In this document: positions 57,503-64,000 of the stretch, piece by piece | How the letters are laid out: each line of letters opens with the position of its first letter | How positions within the stretch are numbered: the first letter of the stretch is position 1 | DNA from: Malania oleifera | Lineage: Eukaryota > Streptophyta > Magnoliopsida > Santalales > Ximeniaceae | Direction of reading: 5' to 3' | Length of the DNA: 64,000 nucleotides | NCBI RefSeq assembly: GCF_029873635.1 | Contig: NC_080421.1 | Coordinates: 372,001-436,000, forward strand | Translations under genes and position numbers: made by a program | The notes under the pieces: model-generated | What the model was told of the DNA's origin: nothing | The model's database searches: none | Seen by the model: the letters and a program-made list of their open reading frames with translations, nothing else

Positions 57503-59374
57503 TGTTGGCCTAACATGACTTTTCAATCTTGTTTTGATGATAACAAATGAAGGATAATTTAACATGTGTTGGTTAAGTAATGATGTTTTAGGATTGATTA
57601 TAAGCCAAAGTTCAAAAGGAAAAGAATGGAAAGCTCAAGGAATCAAAAAACCTTATTCACATGAAGAATGATCCAAAACATAGCTCAAAGCAACACCAAC
57701 ATGAGCAAAATATGTGGACACTTAAAGCTAACTCAAAGCTCAAGTCAAAAGAAACTTAAAGCGAAATACCATGAAAGGCTTGAAGAGTAGAGTTTTAGGC
57801 TTTAAGAACAATATTGTAAGTACTTCATGTTTGAATATCTTATGAAATAATTTTGAAGCTCTTTAGGGGTTAATTATAGACTTAGAGACCTTATTTAAAA
57901 CCCTGAAAAATGTTTTATAAGAAATCAAAGCACAAGAGCAAAAGGGATTTTTTAAAACTAAAATGAAAAATATGAATTTGGTCTGCCCCGATGATTGAGG
58001 TGTACCCCCAAAAGACTGAAGAGGTACCTCAAAAGGTTGAAGAATTAGTTCAGTCTACTAAGGATTTTTCAGAAGAAATATAGAAGATGCAGTACACCCT
58101 CAGAAAATTGAATCCTCAGTTCAGTCATTTGACCCTGCATCTAGTTCAAATTTTTCAGTGTGTTAAGGAACATCAGAAGACTTAACCCGATAGTTCAGTC
58201 GTCTGAACACTATTAAAAGATAAATTTTTTTAAATATTTTAAAATCCAAATAATGGTTTCTTGTACCCCAAATTTTCTAAAAACTTGGAAGATACTCCAA
58301 GTAATCTTGGACAATACGAAATTACTTTTAAAAACCTATAAATACATAATTTTGTAAATCAAATTATACCAAGAATTGAAAAATCTGCAAAAAAATCGTC
58401 TTTCTATCAAAGCTCTCTCTTGCTCAATTGAATTGCTAAATCTCTGAATTGCTGATCACCATTTTCTGAGTTTTCATTTCTGATTTCTCATCTGGAGAAG
58501 GAATTTGATGAATTCTTACTTGAGTTTCAATCTTATTTCAATTTGATATATGAATATTGAATTATCTAGTGTTTGAAATTGTATTAATCTGCTCTTTGTG
58601 AGAGTATTCTTGTATGCAGAAATTACTTCTTGTTTCTTGTAGTTCTTAGACGATTCTAGATTATTGGATCGTTGACCGAGTGTAAGATATCACTTAGAGA
58701 AGCGTTACTCTAACCTATTGAAGGAGTGGCCGAGTGTAAGGTATCACTTGTAACGGTTTGCTTTGACCAAAAATGAGTGCAAATAGTGGAATCCTTTGGT
58801 GGTATTTGCCAAAGGCGAGGACGTAGGCTGGGGATAAGTCAAACCTTGTAAAAATCTCGATGTCTCTCTTTCCTTATTCTTTATTTTCAGCATCTATATA
58901 CTTCGTTTTGTGTGTGTATGCAAAGTGCAAGTAGCTGAAGTCAAAAACCGATATTAAAAAGAAGACTCTTAATAAAAGAAAGTATGTTTTGATCAAACCT
59001 TTGCAGAAACCTCAAAAGGAAGTACGTTGTTTAAACGTTTGCAAAAATCTTTGTTAAGAGAAGTGCAAATAATTTCATTCAATACAGGGTTTGACAACAA
59101 ACTCATACATTCACAAGGTTGCAAAAACTAAAAGTGATAAAAAGCTATATACTTTATCTTGGTATCTTTGATTATTTACTTTAAATTGCTGATTGGTTAT
59201 TTGGTTGATCAAGTTTTAATTACTTATATTGTGTTTTGATTTGTGAATTGAATAAGTAAATAAGTCTTTGTTGTGTGATTGTTAAATCAATAAGAGGTTA
59301 AGATTTCATAAAAGGCTTTTAAAATTTTAATAACCCAATTCAACCCCCTCTCTTGGAACTACATCTCAACTTCA
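57503..59374 (+). repeat. SIRE/Maximus-like copia 3' LTR, right copy
   Basis: It starts TGTTGGCCTAACATGACTTT after the polypurine tract and carries GGCGAGGACGTAGGCTGGGG (about 58814). It ends AACCCCCTCTCTTGG, then ACTTCA. It matches the left copy in order. No flanking target duplication was found. Confidence 0.75.
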
Positions 59375-59963
59375 AAAGCTGCATAAAAATTCTTTGTTAT
59401 ACGATGTAAATATAATTAAGGTAAGGTTGACAACACTTTAAATAAAACTCCGATATGAATGTGAAGGAGAGGCAGCCTGCAGGTCGAGTTAGAGAATTAT
59501 TTTGCATGGCAGAATTTCTCTAAATTTTGCATGGCAGAATTACTCTAAATCCGGCCATTTACATCCCTACCGGCAAATGGCAATGGGATTCCTATGGTGG
59601 TTGCATTAGAAAAGCCAGGTCAAAATTTTATTTTATTTTTTTTCAAAAAGAAGAAAAGACAAAAAAAAAAAAAACGACATGCAGCTGAGAGTCCCAGTTT
59701 GCTCACATTCATGTATATGGCAGAGAATGTCCATGGCAAATTACAATACCGTGACTTGACATTAACTGTCTAGGGCAAATGTATACCGTAACTTGGTAAC
59801 TTGCACAATTTTCAACAATGCATTTTAGATGAATCAACCCTCTTGAGCAAATACGACTGACAAAACCCTCCCTCCCTTATTTTTTACACAATTCACAAAC
59901 AAAAACTGACTCCCATTACAAAACCACTTCATGTGATTGAGGAATGAGCTCCCAGCTACTACC
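59375..59963 (-). other. 3' flank of aminoacylase gene
   Basis: Downstream of the ACY1 stop on the minus strand. It holds poly-A/T runs (about 59628-59675) and a short duplicated TTTTGCATGGCAGAATT phrase near 59493 and 59525. No separate gene. The 3' UTR of ACY1 presumably lies in the part next to 59963. Confidence 0.5.
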
Positions 59964-60074
59964 TCACAACTCCTCTCTCGTTTTATCTCTAGCATGCTCA
60001 TCAAACAAGGCATAAGCTTGAATTATTGACTCATAAACACCAATTCCTTTGAGGTATTCATTCTGGTTCAGAAA
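59964..60074 (-). CDS. ACY1: Aminoacylase-1, last exon
   Basis: The exon follows a CTTTTGCAG acceptor and encodes 36 residues: FLNQNEYLKGIGVYESIIQA, then YALFDEHA and a basic end, with TGA at 59964-59966. It continues the previous exon (ends HDHNE) in phase 0, giving the HDHNE-FLN joint seen in plant aminoacylases. Aminoacylase-1 is a zinc metalloenzyme of family M20A that removes acyl groups from N-acyl amino acids. The last four residues, REEL, resemble an ER-retention tetrapeptide, but this is only suggestive. Confidence 0.92.
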   Translation of the reverse strand, partial: FLNQNEYLKGIGVYESIIQAYALFDEHARDKTREEL

Positions 60075-60776
60075 CTGCAAAAGAGAGGAAAAGTGTGATG
60101 GTTAGATCCAACTGGCTGCAACCTGCATATAACCCGAACATCAAGAGATTCAACTTGGTAAATTGAAGGTGCGCACTAGCAAAGTCTCCATAGGGTTATA
60201 TAACATAATATTAAATCCCCGACCTTCATTAAATCTTGGAGTATTTATGGTTATGGAGGCTACACAGCATTAATAGCAGCTCCATGTTCAACTACTTCCC
60301 TCAGCCACCAACAACCACCACATTCCCCCCACCCCCAGCCAAAGTCCAACAGCCAAGAAAGCACCATTCTCCAATAGCATAGCAGCTACTTTCTGACCAA
60401 ACAAGACGATCAAGTGCCAGGGCTAACGGGCTGACATGTATAGAATGCATGCAATTGTTATCTCAACCTGGTTTTCATCCATATGGTTGAAGATTTTAAT
60501 ACGTACCATACACATATATTTATTTTTATTTATTTCCTCCCTCCTCCCTCCCCCCTCCCTCCCCAACTTTTTTTCTCTTTTAGGATATCTGGGGGTCGGT
60601 GATCGCTATAGAACACTAGGATAAACCCCTGGCATTAGGCTAATCCCTGATGTGGTGTACTTTCTTCACACACGTGTACCAAATTTACATGATATTAGGA
60701 AAATCTGAGGGACATAAATTTGTAGATGTGCACATAAATCTGAAACCATCAAAATATCATAGAAATCAATGTTTAC
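60075..60776 (-). other. Aminoacylase-1 intron
   Basis: Donor GAG/GTAAAC at 60776 and acceptor TTTTGCAG at 60075 on the minus strand. The interior carries a CCTCCCTCCC-type stretch near 60536-60562. No other exon is needed. Confidence 0.85.
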
Positions 60777-61016
60777 CTCATTATGGTCATGAAGCAGAAT
60801 AGGAGTATTTGCCATAGGAGAGAAGCCAATTGCAGGCAAGCCCCTTTCTCGGAAGTAGCGAGCATCTGTTGAGGCAGGAAAGATTTCTGGTTTACTAAGT
60901 TTTCCATTTGCTTTCTTAATAGCTCCTTCTAGCAAACCCCACCACGGATTAGAACTGTCAGTTGCTGTGAGAATGGGCTTTCCCAACTTGTCATGGACAG
61001 ATACCTTGTGCTTGAA
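60777..61016 (-). CDS. ACY1: Aminoacylase-1, penultimate exon
   Basis: The exon encodes 80 residues starting FKHKVSVHDKLGKPILT, with ATDSSNPWWGLLEGAIKKAN, FPASTDARYFRERGLPAIGF and SPMANTPILLHDHNE. This is highly like plant aminoacylase-1 (family M20A). The histidine in the LLHDHNE motif corresponds to the last zinc ligand of the family; the other ligands lie in upstream exons outside the window. Boundaries are GGTAG/TTCAAG (acceptor) and GAG/GTAAAC (donor), both in phase 0. An open frame past the donor is intron. The gene is otherwise truncated by the right edge of the window. Confidence 0.95.
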
Positions 61017-63175
61017 CTACCCAGAGAGCAGTAAGAGTTGGAACAATAGACACAATAAGTAAAATATCATATTTAATGAAAAATATGATGAAAATAAAAA
61101 TTTCCTATGACCTTAAAGACTGTTGCCACAAAATAAAGCAAATAATTATTTTTTTATGTTTTATTAGGATATCTTGTCCTTCACTTTGCATGTTCTTGAA
61201 AAGAACCAAAAAAAAAAAAAAAAGGTAAATCAAACGTTTCTGACCAAATAAAAAAAAAAGGTGGAAGTCCTTAAAAATATATTGGCCTGCTCCCAACAAA
61301 TGCAGTGCACCCAAGCTGGACCTTTCAAGAGGATGCAATTAAAACCCTGTTAGGCAGATATGTACTAATTACCAGTCCAAACCACTAAAGATACATCCAA
61401 ACCATGATTAACAGCTCCAAGGATTTGGCTTGAGCAGTAGAGGAGATGAATTAGAGACAGACAGAGTAAGAATCTTAGATGTGCCAACAACAATTTAAGA
61501 TGTGCCAAATATCCATTAAAGAATAAGATCCATTATGCACTAGATCACAATGATCTTCATACACGTTCTACATTTTCTTGCATTGTGCAATTCCAAATTA
61601 TATTTGCGACATTTCAAATAAAATTGAAGAAATCACATGTAAATCCTAATAGGTGGTAATTGCCATTGGTAATGCAAGAACCATATCCTGACTGATCTTT
61701 GGCAGGTGAAATATGGATAATTACACTATTGCTATAAATTTTGATATATCCTAATAATTTAGCGAGACATTTAAATTTGAATTTGCTAATCTTGAATTTG
61801 AATTTGTTTTAGGCTATGAGATTTTCAAATAAATTTGAAGAAAACACATGTAAATTCTAGTTGCTTGAATTTAAAATCCAAAATTCAACCTTTAATTACT
61901 CTATTATGGCCCTTCGTGACAGCAAGAATTGTTTCTTGATTGGTTATTAGCAGGTGAAATATAGATGACTAGTGACTACTATTTCCATATATTTTTATAT
62001 TATCTAGATAATCAAGCAAGACATTTAAATTTGAATTTATTTTAATTGCTCTCTTTCACACTCGAATGGCTGCTTTGATGGAATATTCTACAAATACCAA
62101 GTGAACAAGTTGTTGTGCACACAAGAGTTAAATGTCTGATTCTGATGCCTACTCAATTTTTCTAAAACTCATTATTGATTATTCACATTCGGTAGGTTCT
62201 TTTGTAATTTAGACTATAAGCCTGTGGGCTATCATTGTACCCTCATTAATCTTAGGTGGCAAAACTTTGTTCTTGGGGTGAGAGAATGTGTGAGGATGGG
62301 TATTCATTGCATAAAGGTTTGTTTTCTTGCTTGAGGAAGGTGAGTCCTTAGCAGTTCACTGTGAGCCTGGATATCATAATTGGCTTAATCTTTGCCCCTG
62401 AAAAGGATTGGACTGGTGGAAAGCTAAAGCAAAATCCTTGAGGGGACATAGAACCTGGTTATCTCAAATGGATTAATCTTTGGCCATGAAAAGGATTGGA
62501 CTCATGGAAAACTTAAGTAACATCCTTAAGACGGATGATGGATTTGGGCTGAACCAATATAAGACGATGCTCTCTCACCCTTACTCTTTGATATTCCACA
62601 TGGTTTTAAAACTGGGCCGGACCAGCAGGTCCAACCGCTCCGGACCAGTACTAGTCACTTTCTCGGTCCATGTGATGTCACAAAACCAGTTAAGGCACGG
62701 ACAGCATTCAAACTGGGCAACTCAGTGTAACTGTATCCTGACTAGATCCAGTGGGTCAAACAGGTTGACTTGAGCTCTAATAAATAAATAAAAATCCCAA
62801 ACCTGGCAGGTAGTGAGTGTTGAACCTAGTGCTTCCTCATACAAGGAGAAATGTGTTACCAATGTACTAAGCATGACTTCTTGATATTTTAATCAATAAA
62901 TATTGTATATAATCAATTTATTTCACATATATACACATATATGTATATGCAAGCATTAAATACAAGCAAATTTATATAGATTTAATCAAAGTTCAAGCTC
63001 TTTCATCTCAAATGAATTCTCAACTGGAAATTGGAATCAAACTCCCCCCTTAATCTGATTCAATATTTATGAATTAATTAAATCTTAAACTAATTATCAT
63101 TTACATAGTTTAATGGAATCAAATCCCTTCTCATCATTATTTAATACTTGTTTGACTGTTCCAAATAATTATTAT
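61017..63175 (-). other. Probable aminoacylase intron, no exon recognised
   Basis: No ACY1 exon was found to the right of 61016 before the copia element. The stretch has an 88-bp tandem duplication (about 62382-62530), a CATGGTTTTAAAA start (62599) with GGACC/GGTCC-rich DNA to about 62780, and AT-rich DNA. The previous ACY1 exon is probably beyond the window. Confidence 0.5.
62382..62530. repeat. 88-bp tandem duplication
   Basis: GGCTTAATCTTTG at 62382 and GGATTAATCTTTG at 62470 begin two units sharing GAAAAGGATTGGACT and ATCCTT(G/A)A. Confidence 0.75.
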
Positions 63176-63420
63176 TGCTGAAACTGTAAGAATACTGTTT
63201 CGTACATTAATCTAAAAAACTGTGCCATATGCCCTACTACATAACATGTAACCAGCAGCTAAGTTAAGGAAATAAAATCCTAGAATAAAGGAATATACAA
63301 GAATCACGGAAATCCCTATTGACCAGCACCCCTTCTGTACATGCCTAAAATAAGAGAGTCAAGAATTATTCCTTAATTATAGAGATCACGCATGACTAAT
63401 AAACTGTAGGGATTTCTACA
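63176..63420 (-). repeat. 3' LTR of minus-strand copia element (245 bp)
   Basis: On the minus strand the LTR starts TGTAGAAATCCCTACAG just after GAGGGGGAG (polypurine tract, 63421-63431) and ends ACAGTTTCAGCA. The ends match the family seen at 8262-8560. Confidence 0.7.
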
Positions 63421-63450
63421 CTCCCCCTCAAGTTGGATCATAGATGTTGA

Positions 63451-63985
63451 TCATATCCAACTTGCCAATGAAATCCTCAAAGAGTTGCCGAGGTAGTCCC
63501 TTGGTGAATGTGTCTGCAATTTGCTCCTTAGTAGGGACATATATGTCGCGCAAATAGTTCCTTTTTCCACCTTTTCTTTAATGAAGTGTCTGTCAACTTC
63601 CACATGCTTGGTTCTATCATGTTGGACAGGGTTGAGAGAGATACTGATAGCTACCTTATTATCACAGTACAGCTTGATAGGTAACTCTAACGCAGCATGT
63701 AGTTCTCTCAAAAGCCTCCGCAGCCATAATCCTTCACATATTCCCTGAGGACCAGCTCTGAATTCTGCCTCTGCATTGCTCCTTGCTACAACATTTTGTT
63801 TCTTTGCCTCTCCAAGTGACCAGATTTCCCCATACAAAGGTGCAGTATCCAGTCATGGATCTTCTATCCTCTATAGAGCCAGCCCAATCAACATCAATGA
63901 ATATTGCCACTTCCTTTTGTTCACTTCGCTTGAACAATAAGTCTTTCCCTTGAAATCCCTTTAGATATCTTAGAATCCTGAAGGC
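63451..63985 (-). pseudogene. Copia RNase H remnant
   Basis: Reading from the right edge, the minus strand shows RILRYLKGF, then a frame with FIDVDWAGSIEDRRSMTGYC (normally DADWAG; one catalytic-region change) to GNLVTW. After a shift near 63800 it shows NAEAEFRAGPQGICEG, WLRRLLRELHA, LYCDNKVAISI and HDRTKHVEVDRHFIKEKV. A second shift near 63545 precedes the polypurine tract. Confidence 0.88.
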
Positions 63986-64000
63986 TGCTTCCTAGTGTGC

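Larger units (their letters stand above)
63176..64000 (-). mobile_element. Ty1/copia element on minus strand, 5' part outside window
   Basis: The RNase H remnant and 3' LTR are visible; the rest lies beyond the right edge. It is in the same orientation as the aminoacylase gene and probably in one of its introns. Its LTR ends resemble those of the plus-strand copia element at 5748-8560. Confidence 0.88.

Noticed and set aside
60436-60624. 62-codon open frame on plus strand
   Set aside because: It lies antisense within the aminoacylase intron and is composed largely of a CT-rich stretch.
62480-62773. 97-codon open frame with Ser/Arg-rich end
   Set aside because: It crosses a tandem duplication and a GGACC-rich repeat; no domain was recognised.

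Overview
The window is nuclear DNA of a flowering plant, most likely a eudicot, although the species cannot be fixed from sequence alone. The evidence is AT-rich DNA, spliced genes with GT/AG introns, and plant-type Ty3/gypsy, Ty1/copia, RTE and L1 retroelements and MITEs. No bacterial or organellar genes, rRNA, tRNA or CRISPR arrays were seen.

Only three host genes can be supported, all on the minus strand. (1) The last two exons of aminoacylase-1 lie at 59964-61016; the rest of the gene is beyond the right edge. (2) A conserved small coiled-coil protein of 117 residues is encoded by two exons, 42970-43149 and 18380-18553, joined in phase across a 24.4-kb intron. A probable 5' UTR exon with TATA and telo-box motifs lies at 45082-45275. 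(3) The first coding exon of a DUF89 damage-control phosphatase-like gene is at 11378-11547; its later exons are not in the window.

Almost everything else is layered transposable elements. From left to right: a decayed chromovirus with its 3' LTR (1-5291); an L1 fragment; a copia element with its 3' LTR (5748-8560); two RTE LINE pieces (9060-10699); an LTR-like remnant (12390-13560); and a full-length RTE LINE between 16-bp target duplications (13764-16996). The giant intron holds a gypsy element flanked by CCCAC duplications (21610-28548), whose 5' LTR is split by a hAT-like insert that itself contains an L1 fragment. It also holds a gag-only LTR element (30744-35382) with a 545-bp tandem duplication at its end, a hAT element with an 8-bp duplication (36072-37756), a copia reverse-transcriptase remnant cut by a PIF/Harbinger-like element (39171-40360), and an L1 remnant.

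Upstream of the small gene sits a complete but internally deleted chromovirus (45362-49550, target duplication ACAAG). It is followed by two SIRE/Maximus-like copia LTRs (49922-51770 and 57503-59374) that enclose two Tekay-like gypsy LTRs. A second copia element, on the minus strand, runs off the right edge.

No new multigene system was found. The most notable features are the very long transposon-filled intron of a tiny gene, several insertions with readable target duplications, and internally deleted elements in which distant polyprotein domains have been brought together. All calls were made by eye, and divergence estimates are approximate.
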